Shown here: positions 24,521-34,929 of the stretch, one piece after another
Numbering within the stretch: position 1 is the first letter of the stretch
Layout: every line of letters starts with the position of its first letter
Assembly: GCA_022842905.1 (NCBI GenBank)
Contig: JALHOS010000017.1
Coordinates: forward strand, 1-39,475
Source: Myxococcaceae bacterium
Lineage (GTDB): Bacteria > Myxococcota > Myxococcia > Myxococcales > Myxococcaceae
DNA: 39,475 bases
Direction of reading: 5' to 3'
Position numbers and translations under genes: made by a program
The notes under the pieces: model-generated
The model's input: the letters and a program-made list of their open reading frames with translations, nothing else
Databases searched by the model: none
What the model was told of the DNA's origin: nothing

Positions 24521-25215
24521 GTGAGGCCCGGCCAGGACACGTGGTCGGCGCCGCGGCTTTCTTCGCGGTGGCGGCGCTCTCGGCGGCGGCGGTGGGGTTC
24601 TCCGCCCGGCCGGTCGCGACCGTCCCTTCGCTGCCTGCGCTCGCCGTCGTCCCTGAGCCGGCGCACGTCTGTCACGAGGAGACGGAGCGCGTGTTGGCGG
24701 CGCTCGAGCCTCGCACCACGTCCTGGGGCAACGCCTTCCGGCACGACGTCGCCGAGGCCGTGGCCGAGGAAGCTGAGCGCGCGGGGTTCGACCCGCTCCT
24801 GGTGCTGGCCGTGATCGACGCGGAGTCGGACTTCCGGATCGACACCACGTCGCGGGCTGGGGCGCGCGGCATCATGCAGCTGCGGCCGGACACGCTCCGA
24901 GCGGTGGCCGAGCGAGAAGGGCTGACCCTCGATGATCCCGCGCTGCCAGCGACCACGACGCAGGTGCGGCTCGGCACCCGGTACCTCCGCACCCTCGTGG
25001 GGAGCTTCGCGGGGCGCATGGACCTGGGGTTGATGGCGTACAACGCGGGGCCCAATCGGCTGCTCGCGAAGATCCGCGAAGGTTCGACGGCCTCGCTGTT
25101 GCCCTACGTGGGCGAGGTCCGGCGTAGCTACCTGGCGCTGCGCGCGGACGTCGGCGAGGTTGGCGCCTGGGCCGACGCGCACGCCGCGGTGCGCAGCGAG
25201 GTGTCCCGTGACTGA
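24517..25215 (+). CDS. Lytic transglycosylase, SLT (goose-lysozyme-like) domain
   Basis: The GTG at 24517 overlaps the previous stop (GTGA). Residues 9-30 form a hydrophobic membrane anchor or uncleaved signal. The SLT domain begins near residue 89: the catalytic Glu103 sits in AVIDAESDFRID, followed by GARGIMQLRPDTLRA and LGLMAYNAGPNRLL, the three family motifs. These enzymes cut the glycan strand of peptidoglycan between MurNAc and GlcNAc with formation of an anhydro ring. At 232 residues it is close to a bare catalytic domain with its anchor. A role in wall remodelling or in assembly of envelope machines is likely but unproven. Confidence 0.9.
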   Translation: MSEARPGHVVGAAAFFAVAALSAAAVGFSARPVATVPSLPALAVVPEPAHVCHEETERVLAALEPRTTSWGNAFRHDVAEAVAEEAERAGFDPLLVLAVIDAESDFRIDTTSRAGARGIMQLRPDTLRAVAEREGLTLDDPALPATTTQVRLGTRYLRTLVGSFAGRMDLGLMAYNAGPNRLLAKIREGSTASLLPYVGEVRRSYLALRADVGEVGAWADAHAAVRSEVSRD

Positions 25216-25675
25216 CGGACCGAGCCTCCAGGAACGCTATTCGCCGAACAGCCCGTGCTTCGGCTGCGGCCCGGCCAACGCCAAGGGCCTGCGGATCCGC
25301 AGCTTCGTCGAGGGCGACCTCCTCGTCGCCGACTGGACCCCCGAAGCGCACCACGAGGCGTTCCCCGGGGTGCTCAACGGCGGCATCATCGGCTCGCTGC
25401 TCGACTGCCACTGCAACTGGGCGGCGGCGAACCACTTGAGGGTGGCTCGGGGGCTCGACGCGCCGCCGTGCACCGTCACCGCCGACTACGCGATCGTCCT
25501 GCGCCGGCCCTGTCCAACCGACAAGCCGCTCAAGTTGACCGCGCGGGTGACGTCCCACGAGGGCGATCGCTGCGTCGTCGAGGGGGAGCTGACGTCGGAC
25601 GGGAAGGTGCGCGCCACGTGCAAGGGGACCTTCGTGGCCGTGCAGCCAGGGCACCCGGCGTACCACCGCTGGTGA
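25208..25675 (+). CDS. PaaI-type hotdog-fold thioesterase
   Basis: I start at GTG 25208 (MTDGPSLQERYSPNSPCFGC), which has GAGGTG upstream and overlaps the transglycosylase stop; an upstream start would add 16 residues that look like read-through of the other frame. The 155-residue product has the hotdog central helix FPGVLNGGIIGSLLDCHCNW and the following strand TADYAIVLRRPCPTDKPLKL. Members hydrolyse acyl-CoA or related thioesters in the cytoplasm. The CxxC near the N-terminus (CFGCGPANAKGLRI) recurs in this subgroup. The substrate is unknown. Confidence 0.82.
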   Translation: MTDGPSLQERYSPNSPCFGCGPANAKGLRIRSFVEGDLLVADWTPEAHHEAFPGVLNGGIIGSLLDCHCNWAAANHLRVARGLDAPPCTVTADYAIVLRRPCPTDKPLKLTARVTSHEGDRCVVEGELTSDGKVRATCKGTFVAVQPGHPAYHRW

Positions 25676-25797
25676 CGCGAGCGTCGCCCGTCAAGTCCCG
25701 TACCCGCCCACCGCCAGCTCGTCACGGCGCCTGACCCGGGCGTTCGCTGCGCCTTGTGGTATCGACCCGAAGACTCATCTCACGTTGGGAGCGCACC

Positions 25798-27888
25798 ATG
25801 GCCACGGTTCGTCAGCTGGGACGGAAGTTCGCACACGACAAGCAGGTGACGCTCGAAGAAGCCAAGGCGCTCGTCGCCAAGGCGACGGAGTCCGGCAAGG
25901 CCACCAAGTCCACCCAGGCGGCGCTCCGCAAGGTGCTCAAGCAGTACGGCGATCGGTTCACGCTCGAAGCGCGGGCGGAGGTACAGGCGGTCCTCGATCC
26001 CGTCAGCCAGTCGCAGTCCGTCGGCCAGGCGATCGTCCCGCTGCAGATCCCCGGTGGGCAGCGGCCGGTGTTCCTCACGACGAGCGGCCAGTTCACCGTC
26101 GAGCCAGACGGCGCCGCGCCGGTGGACGACGCCGAGCTGGGAGAGGCCTGGTACCGCGCCGCCGAGGCCGCGAGCGACGCCCGGACGCCGATGCTGGCGG
26201 AGCTCAAGCCCGACCTGCAGGCGGCGGTCTTCGACCAGCTCAAGACCGTGCTGTCCCGCGCCCAGGCCGAACCCGGCGCGACGAAGATCGAGGGCTACAA
26301 GGCCGAGCAGCTGCGCGCGAGCGCCGGCACCGTGCTGCTCGATCTGATCGACTCCGCACAGTCGCCCCAGCTGCGCAAGGACGCCGTGGGCGCGCTGGAG
26401 CGCATGGTGCGCGCCGAGCCGGACACTCGCGTCCGCGAGACGCTCGTCTTCCACTTCGCCAACAGCAAGGTCGGACAGAGTGAGGAGTACAAGAAGCTGG
26501 CGGACTCGCTGATCGCCGAGCTGACGCCCACCAAGCCTCCGTACGACGCGTGGTTCGCCGACGGGAACAACACCGTCACGCTGGCGTGGGCCGTCGGTGA
26601 AGACGAGTTCTGGAAGGGCTTCACCACCTACCTGAAGAGCAAGGGCTTCAAGCCCACGAGCCCCGAGAGCCAGAAGGGCGTCTCCACGTACGAAGCGACG
26701 TTCGACAAGCCGGGCGTCGGCCCCACGACGTTCCGCATTCACGTCCGAGAGAACGAAGCCGACATTCTCAAGCCCATGGGCGACCAGGCGGTGGACATCG
26801 TCGGGTACGACGGCCATTCGGACTGGGGGCGCAACATGTCGCACTCGGTGCGCGCCGGCCCGGAGAGGACGGACGGCGGGCAGGGGAAGCTGATCTTCTA
26901 CAACCTGTGCGTCGGCAAGGGCATGCTCGACCGCGTCAAGGAGAAGTACGGCAACGCGCAGCTCGTCACGACGTTCGCCGCGTCGAACTTCTACACCGAC
27001 GCCCAGGGCCAGATGACGCGCGGAGAAGGGCAGCAGGCGCTCATGGCGTTGATCGACGGCATCGCGGCGAGAGCGGACTGGAAGGCGATCCACGGGGCGA
27101 TGAACCGCGCCGCGGACATTGGCTGGGGGCGGACCTGGGACAACTACCTGACGCCGATCTCCACCGATACGCGGGAGCGCGTGCTCGACCGGGACAACGA
27201 CGGTCAGGCCGACTACCTGGACAAACACTTCAACTTCTCCCTGTTTCATGTCGAAGAGGACACCGCTCGCGAGCTCGAGCCGGTGCGCCAGGAGCGGCAC
27301 GCGTCGATCCTCGACGGCACGAAGGTCATCGTCGCGGCGAACATGGTGAACACCCTGTCCGAGTTCAGTGGGCTGCTCGATCGCTTCAACCCGGACTCGA
27401 AGGTGGTGGGCGACGGCTGGTTCGAGCCGAAGCTGGGCGATCACGAGCTGGTGCGCTTCAACGAGCGCCCGCGGCGCGACGGCAAGGGCGTCGACGTGGC
27501 GTTCCAGGTCAACGCCCGCTACGCGCACATGTCCGAAGAGATGCTGCGGGCGATCGCCGTCTCCGAGTTCACGCGGTGGCTGGCGAACAACGGCAAGCTG
27601 CGGCTGTCGGCGGCGGAGGCGAAGCTCGGCGGCGCGCTGGCCTTCGCGCAGTCGCTGGACGTCGACGAGAGCTTTCGTGACGGCCCGGTGTGGAGCGCGT
27701 ACCTCAAGCGCATGAACCTCCCGGCGGACCTCACGTACGAGAAGGTCACGCAGGCCCTCGAGGCTCACAGCGGGCACAACTACTCGGGCGACCCCGCGTC
27801 GATCGCCAAGCTGAGCTCTCTGCTCAGCAAGGACGTGCTCGACGTGCTCGAGAAGCCGGAGGTCGGCGTGCCGACGACGCTGTTGTGA
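25798..27888 (+). CDS. Large protein with candidate clan CD His/Cys dyad and EF-hand-type loop
   Basis: The ATG at 25798 has GGGAG upstream and gives 696 residues without a signal peptide. Residues 5-70 are helical with the spacing of a small repeat-like module (VTLEEAKALVAKATESGKAT). The centre has a hydrophobic strand followed by His (VDIVGYDGHSDWG, His340) and a second strand followed by Cys (GKLIFYNLCVGKG, Cys371). This is the arrangement seen in clan CD (caspase, gingipain, clostripain) peptidases, but overall similarity is not obvious. A perfect EF-hand-like loop lies at 464-475 (DRDNDGQADYLD). No family name is certain. Its stop overlaps the GTG of the DUF2891 gene, so the two are coupled. 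A cytoplasmic or non-classically secreted enzyme is possible. Confidence 0.6.
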   Translation: MATVRQLGRKFAHDKQVTLEEAKALVAKATESGKATKSTQAALRKVLKQYGDRFTLEARAEVQAVLDPVSQSQSVGQAIVPLQIPGGQRPVFLTTSGQFTVEPDGAAPVDDAELGEAWYRAAEAASDARTPMLAELKPDLQAAVFDQLKTVLSRAQAEPGATKIEGYKAEQLRASAGTVLLDLIDSAQSPQLRKDAVGALERMVRAEPDTRVRETLVFHFANSKVGQSEEYKKLADSLIAELTPTKPPYDAWFADGNNTVTLAWAVGEDEFWKGFTTYLKSKGFKPTSPESQKGVSTYEATFDKPGVGPTTFRIHVRENEADILKPMGDQAVDIVGYDGHSDWGRNMSHSVRAGPERTDGGQGKLIFYNLCVGKGMLDRVKEKYGNAQLVTTFAASNFYTDAQGQMTRGEGQQALMALIDGIAARADWKAIHGAMNRAADIGWGRTWDNYLTPISTDTRERVLDRDNDGQADYLDKHFNFSLFHVEEDTARELEPVRQERHASILDGTKVIVAANMVNTLSEFSGLLDRFNPDSKVVGDGWFEPKLGDHELVRFNERPRRDGKGVDVAFQVNARYAHMSEEMLRAIAVSEFTRWLANNGKLRLSAAEAKLGGALAFAQSLDVDESFRDGPVWSAYLKRMNLPADLTYEKVTQALEAHSGHNYSGDPASIAKLSSLLSKDVLDVLEKPEVGVPTTLL

Positions 27889-28982
27889 GCGCCTGGGCGA
27901 TCGTCGCTGGCTTGGGCCTGCTGGGCAGCACGCCCCCGGCCTTCAACGAGGCGACCGTGGGCCGCTTCGTGCAGCTGGCGCTGGACTGCGTCCACAAGGA
28001 GTACCCCAACAAGATCGGCCACGTCCTCAACGGCCCAGACGACGTGGGGACGCCTCGGCAGCTCACGCCGGCCTTCTTCGGCTGCTACGACTGGCACAGC
28101 TCGGTGCACGGGCACTGGCTGCTCGCCCGCGCCGCGCGACTGTTCCCCAACGCCTCTTTCGCCGCGCCCGCGAAGGCCGCGCTGGCGGCGAGCCTGACGG
28201 CGCAGAACGTGGCGTCCGAGGTCCGGTACCTCTCAGCCCCGGGGCGGGTGAGCTTCGAGCGGCCGTACGGGCTCGCGTGGCTGCTCGCGCTGGCCCAGGA
28301 GCTTCGCGAGGCGCCGACGGAGGAGCTGCAGGCGCTCGGGCGGATCCTGGCGCCGCTCGAAGCCGAGACCGTCAAGCGGCTGAGCGCCTGGCTGCCCAAG
28401 CTGTCCACGCCGGTGCGCTCGGGTGAGCACTCGCAGTCGGCCTTCGCGCTGGGGCTGGCGCTCGACTGGGCGCGCTCGGCCCAGGACCGCGCGTTCGAAG
28501 CGCTGATCGTCGCCCGCGCCCGCGCGTACTTCGGCGCCGACACCCGCTGCCCGCTGGCCTACGAGCCGTCGGGCGAGGACTTCCTGTCGCCCTGCCTGGC
28601 GGAGGCGGACCTCATGCGCCGCGTGGTTTCGAAGAACGAGTTCTCGTCGTGGCTGACGCAGTTCCTGCCCGTCGTGAAGCAGGGCAGGGCGAGCTGGCTG
28701 GCCCCGGCGATCGTGAGCGATCCGACGGATCCCAAGCTCGCGCACCTGGACGGCCTCAACCTGAGCCGAGCGTGGATGTTGGACGGCGTGGCGTCGGTGT
28801 TGCCCCTCAAGGACCAGCGGCGCGTGGCGATCGCGGCCGCGGCCGACGCACACCGGGACAAGGGCCTGGCTGCCGTCACCGGCGAGCACTACGAGGGCGG
28901 ACACTGGCTCGGGACGTTCGCCATGTACCTGGTGACGCAGCGTGGGCTGCCCGCAGCCCCGGCGCCCGCACCTGGCAGATGA
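27885..28982 (+). CDS. DUF2891-family protein
   Basis: The GTG at 27885 overlaps the previous stop (GTGA) and gives 365 residues that begin with a short hydrophobic signal-like stretch (AWAIVAGLGLLGSTPPA). The body has the DUF2891 pattern: FNEATVGRFVQLALDCVHKE, TPAFFGCYDWHSSVHGHW and HSQSAFALGLALDWAR, suggesting an alpha-alpha barrel-like helical protein with conserved His/Trp residues. Family members are of unknown function, and many have export signals. The 3' end (LVTQRGL, 28927 onward) has a degenerate copy just downstream. Coupling to the candidate clan CD protein points to a joint task. Confidence 0.72.
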   Translation: MSAWAIVAGLGLLGSTPPAFNEATVGRFVQLALDCVHKEYPNKIGHVLNGPDDVGTPRQLTPAFFGCYDWHSSVHGHWLLARAARLFPNASFAAPAKAALAASLTAQNVASEVRYLSAPGRVSFERPYGLAWLLALAQELREAPTEELQALGRILAPLEAETVKRLSAWLPKLSTPVRSGEHSQSAFALGLALDWARSAQDRAFEALIVARARAYFGADTRCPLAYEPSGEDFLSPCLAEADLMRRVVSKNEFSSWLTQFLPVVKQGRASWLAPAIVSDPTDPKLAHLDGLNLSRAWMLDGVASVLPLKDQRRVAIAAAADAHRDKGLAAVTGEHYEGGHWLGTFAMYLVTQRGLPAAPAPAPGR

Positions 28983-29070
28983 ACATGTCCTCGCGCTCGC
29001 TTTTCTGCCTTCGGCGAAGCGCGACCGCTCGAAGCGTTCGAACAGCTCGTCGGACTGACCGGTCGCCATC
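28978..29070 (-). pseudogene. 3' fragment of the FAD oxidoreductase gene
   Basis: Read on the minus strand from 29070 this encodes MATGQSDELFERFERSRFAE, nearly the same as the C-terminal end of the intact protein ending at 29154 (one Leu to Arg change). It then loses frame through a 2-base length difference and no longer ends in DMIIG. It is the left copy of the tandem duplication and has no start or upstream part of the gene. A faint copy of the DUF2891 end lies correspondingly at 29104-29145. Confidence 0.8.
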
Positions 29071-29153
29071 GGGGCGGACGCAGGCTCCGGACGTTCACCG
29101 ATGACCTGGTGACGCAGCGTGGCCTGTCCGGATCCCCGGGCACCGCCCAGCCT

Positions 29154-30637
<1,484 letters not shown>

Positions 30638-30641
<4 letters not shown>

Positions 30642-31927
30642 GGTGCGCTCCTGCGGGCCGCGAGGATCGACTCGGCGGCCACCAAGCCCTGCTCGGCGGC
30701 GGCGGCGGCGCTCATGGCCCCGCGCAGCTCACCGGCGGCCCAGACATTGGACGCCGCGGTGCGTCCCGCGGCGTCGGCTTCGAGCACGAAGAGCTGGCTC
30801 TTCGGCTCCCAGCTGACCTTCCCCCCCGCGGCTCTCCCCAGTTCGAACGCGGGAGACGGCGGCCCACAGAGGGCGACGGCGTCGCAATCGACCTTGGCGG
30901 TGCGCGGGCCGTCGCGGACGGTGAGCGCTTCGACGCGCGAGAAGCCGTGGGCCTTGAGCGGCGTCTGGCCGACGGCCACGGCCTTCGCCCCAGCGCCGGT
31001 GAGTAGCGACGCCAGCGCGCGGGCTTCGGATAGATCGCCGACGCAGGCCACCACGTCTCCCACCAGCACTCGGTGCCGACGCAGCAGTCCGCTGACGGCG
31101 CGCGCCGCGTAGATGCCGGGCAGGTCGTTGTTCTCGAACACGGCGAAGGGCGGGTGCCCGCCGTTGGCGAGCAGCAGTTGGTCGAAGACGATGACGCGCA
31201 GTTGCTCACCGTGCTTGACGACCAGGTACGGCACGCCGTCGTCCGCGAACAGCCCGACCACCGTCGAATCGAGCGCCAGCTTCGCCGGCGGGCAGTCGAA
31301 CACCGGGGGCAGCCCGTCTTCCGCGGCCGTCAGCAAGCGGCCTCCGGCGGCGCTGCCCTTCTCGAGGACCAGGTACGGCGCCCGCGCGGCCTCGAAGCAG
31401 CGCGCCGCGGCGAGGCCAGCAGCTCCCGCGCCGACGATGACGATCGGCTCACGCGTCACCGTGGCCACCGGCAGCGGCGGGGCGGCGCGGTCGGGCAAGA
31501 GTCCAAGCCCGGCGAGCTTGCGCGCGATCTTCAGCAGCAGATCTTCGGCGAGCGGGACGCCCGCGAGGAACGTGTGGTGGTTGAACCACTTGGGGAACAC
31601 CCAGTCGGTCGCCTGCAGAACGTCGAGCTTCGCGTCGGGGAACGCGTTCTGGCGTTCGACCCGCATGCCCTGCCGCGCCGGCACCTGGCAGGTCGCCACA
31701 TTGGGGACGCCGTCGACGCGCATGAGGCAGTTGGAGCAGGCGCCGGAGAAGCACGAAGGGCCACGAGGTCGGTGGTACTTGATGCTGCGCGCGGTGAGCG
31801 TCTCGTCGGCGGCGACCAAGGCGACGGCGACGGGCTCTCCGTCCTGGGCGTGGATCGTGTGTCCGTCGACCTCGAGCGTGATCGGCTGCTCGGGCGGGCG
31901 CAGGCGGCGCGGCATGGCGCCCGCCAT
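30638..31927 (-). CDS. [2Fe-2S]/FAD oxidoreductase subunit (SoxA/HcnAB-like)
   Basis: This 429-residue protein has an N-terminal plant-type-like ferredoxin domain: SIKYHRPRGPSC (the FKYHRPRG-type phrase of sarcosine oxidase alpha) with Cys59, Cys64, Cys67 and Cys80 as cluster ligands. The FAD-binding loop IVIVGAGAAGLAAARC is at 162-177, followed by a pyridine-nucleotide-type oxidoreductase fold and a closing VWAAGELRGAMSAA motif. It resembles HcnA joined to HcnB without the latter's BFD end. It is the first gene of a two-gene operon, coupled by overlapping codons to the DAO subunit. ATGs at 31927 and 31915 are both possible starts. The pair probably passes electrons from an amine or amino acid to a quinone-type acceptor. 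Confidence 0.83.
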
Positions 31928-32021
31928 GTACCCCAGCGCTCTTCAGATACAAGCCGCGGGCAGGTGGGGGGCGGCGAAGTGCTTGGCCGGCCGCCATCAA
32001 ACGGCTACACGACGCGCAGCC

Positions 32022-32882
32022 ATGACCGCCAGCGCTTGGTTCCAGAAGAAGCCGAAGATCGCGCCCTCGGAGCCGTCGGATTCCGAGGGTGGCCCCAGCC
32101 GCATGGAGGGCCTGTGGTTCAAGTGTGACGCCTGTGGAGAGATCCTCCTGCGCGAGGACTTCGAGAAGAACCTGAACGTGTGCCCGGCCTGCAGCGCCCA
32201 CGTGGCCTGGCCCGCGCGCACTCGGCTGCTCCACCTGTGTGATCCGGACACCTTCGAGGAGTTCGACGCCGCGCTCGAGCCGCAGGACCCCTTGGGGTTC
32301 TCCGACAGCAAGAAGTACAAGGACCGCATCAAGAGCACGAAGAAGGCGCTCGGCGAGAACGACGCGTTCGTCGGTGGTGTCGGGCAGATCGACGGCGTGC
32401 AGGTGTCCGTCGGCGCGTTCCTGTTCGAGTTCATGGGCGGATCGATGGGCTCGGTGGTCGGTGAGAAGGTGACCCGCGTCTTCGAGCGCGCGTACCAGCT
32501 CAAGTGTCCGGCGATCGTCTTCTCGGCGTCGGGCGGCGCGCGCATGCAGGAAGGGATCTTTTCCCTGATGCAGATGGCCAAGACGTCGGCGGCGATCCAG
32601 CGCTTCCGGAGCGTCCGCAAGCCGTACCTCTCGGTGCTGCTGCACCCGACCACCGGCGGCGTCGCGGCGAGCTTCTCGTGGCTGGGCGATGTGATCTTGG
32701 CCGAGCCGAAGGCGCTGATTGGCTTCGCCGGCCCGCGGGTGATCGAGCAGACCATTCGCCAGAAGCTGCCGCCCGGCTTCCAGCGGTCCGAGTTCTTGCT
32801 CGAGCACGGCATGATCGACGCGATCGTTCAGCGCAAGGATCTGCGGGCGCGGATCTCGAGCCTGCTGGGGCTGTTGGGCTGA
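32022..32882 (+). CDS. accD: Acetyl-CoA carboxylase carboxyltransferase subunit beta
   Basis: The ATG at 32022 gives 286 residues, matching AccD. The zinc ribbon holds Cys35, Cys38, Cys54 and Cys57 (WFKCDACGEILL, NVCPACSAHV). The carboxyltransferase domain shows GGSMGSVVGEK, VFSASGGARMQEG and PTTGGVAASFSWLGD, ending with LIGFAGPRVIEQTIRQKLP. It transfers the carboxyl group from biotin to acetyl-CoA with AccA to make malonyl-CoA for fatty acid synthesis. No clear ribosome site is seen before the ATG, so a start at 32103 is also possible. folC starts 5 bases after its stop, a frequent neighbour. Confidence 0.96.
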   Translation: MTASAWFQKKPKIAPSEPSDSEGGPSRMEGLWFKCDACGEILLREDFEKNLNVCPACSAHVAWPARTRLLHLCDPDTFEEFDAALEPQDPLGFSDSKKYKDRIKSTKKALGENDAFVGGVGQIDGVQVSVGAFLFEFMGGSMGSVVGEKVTRVFERAYQLKCPAIVFSASGGARMQEGIFSLMQMAKTSAAIQRFRSVRKPYLSVLLHPTTGGVAASFSWLGDVILAEPKALIGFAGPRVIEQTIRQKLPPGFQRSEFLLEHGMIDAIVQRKDLRARISSLLGLLG

Positions 32883-32887
32883 GGGGC

Positions 32888-34195
32888 GTGGCGGCGCTGC
32901 CCGTGCTGAGCGCGCGCGAGGTCGTCTCGTCGGGTCGGCCTGAGCTGGCGCTCGAGTACCTGCTGGCGCAGCCGGCCTCGACGATCAAGCTCGGGCTGGA
33001 GCGCGTTCAGGCGGCCCTGGCTGCCTTGGGCAGTCCGCAGCTCCGCGTCCCGTCGCTGCACGTCGCGGGCACCAACGGCAAGGGCTCGACCTGTGCGGTC
33101 GCCGCGAGCTGCCTGGCCCAGCGCTACCGGACGGGGCTGTACACGTCGCCGCACCTGGAGCGGGTCAACGAGCGCATTCAAGTGCAGGGGAGCCCCATCG
33201 ACGACGAGGTGCTCGGGCGCCGGGTGCTCGAGGTCCTCGGGCAGCTCGGCAACGAGCCGGGGCTCACGTTCTTCGAGTTGGGCACCGTCGTCGCGCTGTG
33301 GCACTTCGCGCAGGAGCGAGTCGACGTGGCGGTGCTGGAGACGGGCCTGGGCGGCCGCCTCGACGCCACGCGCGCGGGCCACGCGGTCGTCACTGCGATC
33401 ACCGCGATCGGCCTGGACCACCAGGAGTACCTGGGTGACACGCTCCCGCTGATCGCCAGGGAGAAGGCCGGCATCATTCGGCCCGGCGTCCCGGTGATCG
33501 TGTCCGCCCAGCCCGACGGCGTGCTGCCGGTGATCGCCGAGCGCGCGGCCGAGCTGGGAGCGCCGCTGTCCACCGAAGGCCAGGACTTCTCGTTGGACGC
33601 GGACGGCACGTACCGAAGCCAGGCGGGCGGAGTTCTGCCGCTTTCGTACACGCTGCGCGGTCCGCACCAACGACACAACGTGGCCACGGCGGTTGCGTGC
33701 GTCGAAGCGCTGGGGGCCGCGGGCTTCCCGCTCGACGAGGCGGCCCTGCGGCGCGGCGTGGCGCTCGCACGCTGGCCGGGTCGGCTCGAGCTGTTTTCCG
33801 GGCCGCCCGACGTGCTGCTGGACGGCGCCCACAACCCCGCTGGGGTCGACGCGCTGCTCACCGCGTTGTCGGCGGAGTTCCCCGGACGGCCGGTGCACCT
33901 GGTGTTTGGCGTGTTCGCGGACAAGGCGTACGAGGTGATGGTGGCGAGGCTGTTCTCGGCGTGTGCGTCGGTCGTCGTGACGCCGCTGCCGAGCCCACGT
34001 GGCCTAGCGCCCGAAGTGATCGTCCAGACTGCGCGGAACTGCTGCCCAGCGGTCCCGGTCGCGCCGGCGGGCGGGGTGGTCGAGGCGCTGGAGGCTGCGC
34101 AGCAGGCGGCGTCGGTGGATGGCGGCCTGGTGCTGGTGGCCGGCTCGCTGCTGCTCGTGGGGCTGGCGCGGGGTCGGCTCGCTGCGGTGCGTTGA
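32888..34195 (+). CDS. folC: Folylpolyglutamate synthase / dihydrofolate synthase
   Basis: I start at the GTG at 32888, 5 bases after accD with GAGGGG nearby, giving 435 residues. The Mur-ligase-type P-loop HVAGTNGKGST (residues 58-68) is followed by LYTSPHLERVNERI, ETGLGGRLDATR and the central EKAGIIRPGVPVIVS. The C-terminal domain has LDGAHNPAGVDALL. The enzyme joins glutamate to dihydropteroate and then to folates with ATP in the cytoplasm. The translated frame continues upstream through accD in the alternative phase, but no homologous residues lie there. Its stop overlaps the -35 of a grpE promoter candidate. Confidence 0.94.
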   Translation: MAALPVLSAREVVSSGRPELALEYLLAQPASTIKLGLERVQAALAALGSPQLRVPSLHVAGTNGKGSTCAVAASCLAQRYRTGLYTSPHLERVNERIQVQGSPIDDEVLGRRVLEVLGQLGNEPGLTFFELGTVVALWHFAQERVDVAVLETGLGGRLDATRAGHAVVTAITAIGLDHQEYLGDTLPLIAREKAGIIRPGVPVIVSAQPDGVLPVIAERAAELGAPLSTEGQDFSLDADGTYRSQAGGVLPLSYTLRGPHQRHNVATAVACVEALGAAGFPLDEAALRRGVALARWPGRLELFSGPPDVLLDGAHNPAGVDALLTALSAEFPGRPVHLVFGVFADKAYEVMVARLFSACASVVVTPLPSPRGLAPEVIVQTARNCCPAVPVAPAGGVVEALEAAQQAASVDGGLVLVAGSLLLVGLARGRLAAVR

Positions 34196-34219
34196 CAGAC
34201 CCGCCGCGGCGGTTAGCTT
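34192..34219 (+). promoter_or_regulatory. Candidate promoter of grpE
   Basis: TTGACA (34192-34197) matches the -35 consensus perfectly, and TAGCTT (34214-34219) lies 16 bases further on as a weak -10. A start near 34226 would put the first base almost at the grpE ATG (34229), and no ribosome site is visible, so the transcript may be nearly leaderless. Confidence 0.4.
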
Positions 34220-34228
34220 GCCCGCGCC

Positions 34229-34855
34229 ATGAGTGGACACCCTCCCAGTGCCGACGGTGACGAGACCCCCGCCGTTCGGGTCAATGACAAGCGCCGCTTC
34301 ACGCCCGACGGCGGGCCGAACGATGCGTCGACCCAGCCCTCGGCAACCGACGCGGCCTCGCCAGGCGGCACGAACGACGAGCTCCGCGCGACGCGGGCGC
34401 AGCACGAGGCCTTGCAGCGGAAGTTCGACGAGCTTGCCCGGGCCTACCAGGCCACCGAGCGCGACAAGGAAGACTTCAAGAAGCGCGTCCAGCGCGAGCG
34501 TGAGCAGCTCATGGACGTCGAACGCGGGGCCGTGGCGGCCGGCTTGCTCGAGGCGATCGACGAGCTGGACCGCTGCCTGTCGCAAGCCGACGAGTCACCG
34601 CTGGCCACCGGGGTGCGGCTCATCCGCGACGGGCTGCTCAAGCGCGCCCTCGCCATGGGCGTCGAGCGCGTGCCCCTCGAAGGGCGGCCGTTCGATCCGA
34701 ACCTGGCCGAGGCCGCCGACATGGAGCTGACGACCGAGCCTGGGCAGGACAACCACGTGCTCTCGGTGCTGCGCGCCTGCTACCAGCTCAAAGGCCGCGT
34801 GGTGCGGCCGGGCCAGGTGAAGGTGGCGCGGTACATGACGCCGGCGAACGCCTGA
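34229..34855 (+). CDS. grpE: Nucleotide exchange factor GrpE
   Basis: The 208-residue protein has a variable, Pro/Asp-rich first 45 residues, then a long helix with coiled-coil spacing (ELRATRAQHEALQRKFDELA, KDFKKRVQREREQL) and the C-terminal beta domain. Its conserved phrases are VERVPLEGRPFDPNLAEA, NHVLSVLRACYQLKGRVV and RPGQVKVAR. GrpE releases ADP from DnaK in the heat-shock chaperone cycle. dnaK and dnaJ are not adjacent. No classic heat-shock operator (CIRCE) is seen in front of it. Confidence 0.9.
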   Translation: MSGHPPSADGDETPAVRVNDKRRFTPDGGPNDASTQPSATDAASPGGTNDELRATRAQHEALQRKFDELARAYQATERDKEDFKKRVQREREQLMDVERGAVAAGLLEAIDELDRCLSQADESPLATGVRLIRDGLLKRALAMGVERVPLEGRPFDPNLAEAADMELTTEPGQDNHVLSVLRACYQLKGRVVRPGQVKVARYMTPANA

Positions 34856-34879
34856 CAGGACCGTTGAGCGTGCCCTTCC

Positions 34880-34929
34880 GTCGAGGGGACGCCGTTCTCC
34901 TTCGCCGGGCATCGTCAGCGCCCCTCGAC
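34880..34929. repeat. Inverted repeat after grpE
   Basis: GTCGAGGGG (34880-34888) pairs perfectly with CCCCTCGAC (34921-34929) around a 32-base loop. It lies 24 bases after the grpE stop in a 221-base spacer without genes. It may be a terminator for grpE or a regulatory palindrome. Confidence 0.5.

Noticed and set aside
32504-34195. Extended folC frame beginning inside accD
   Set aside because: The upstream part reads accD in another phase; the FolC-like sequence starts only at about 32888.
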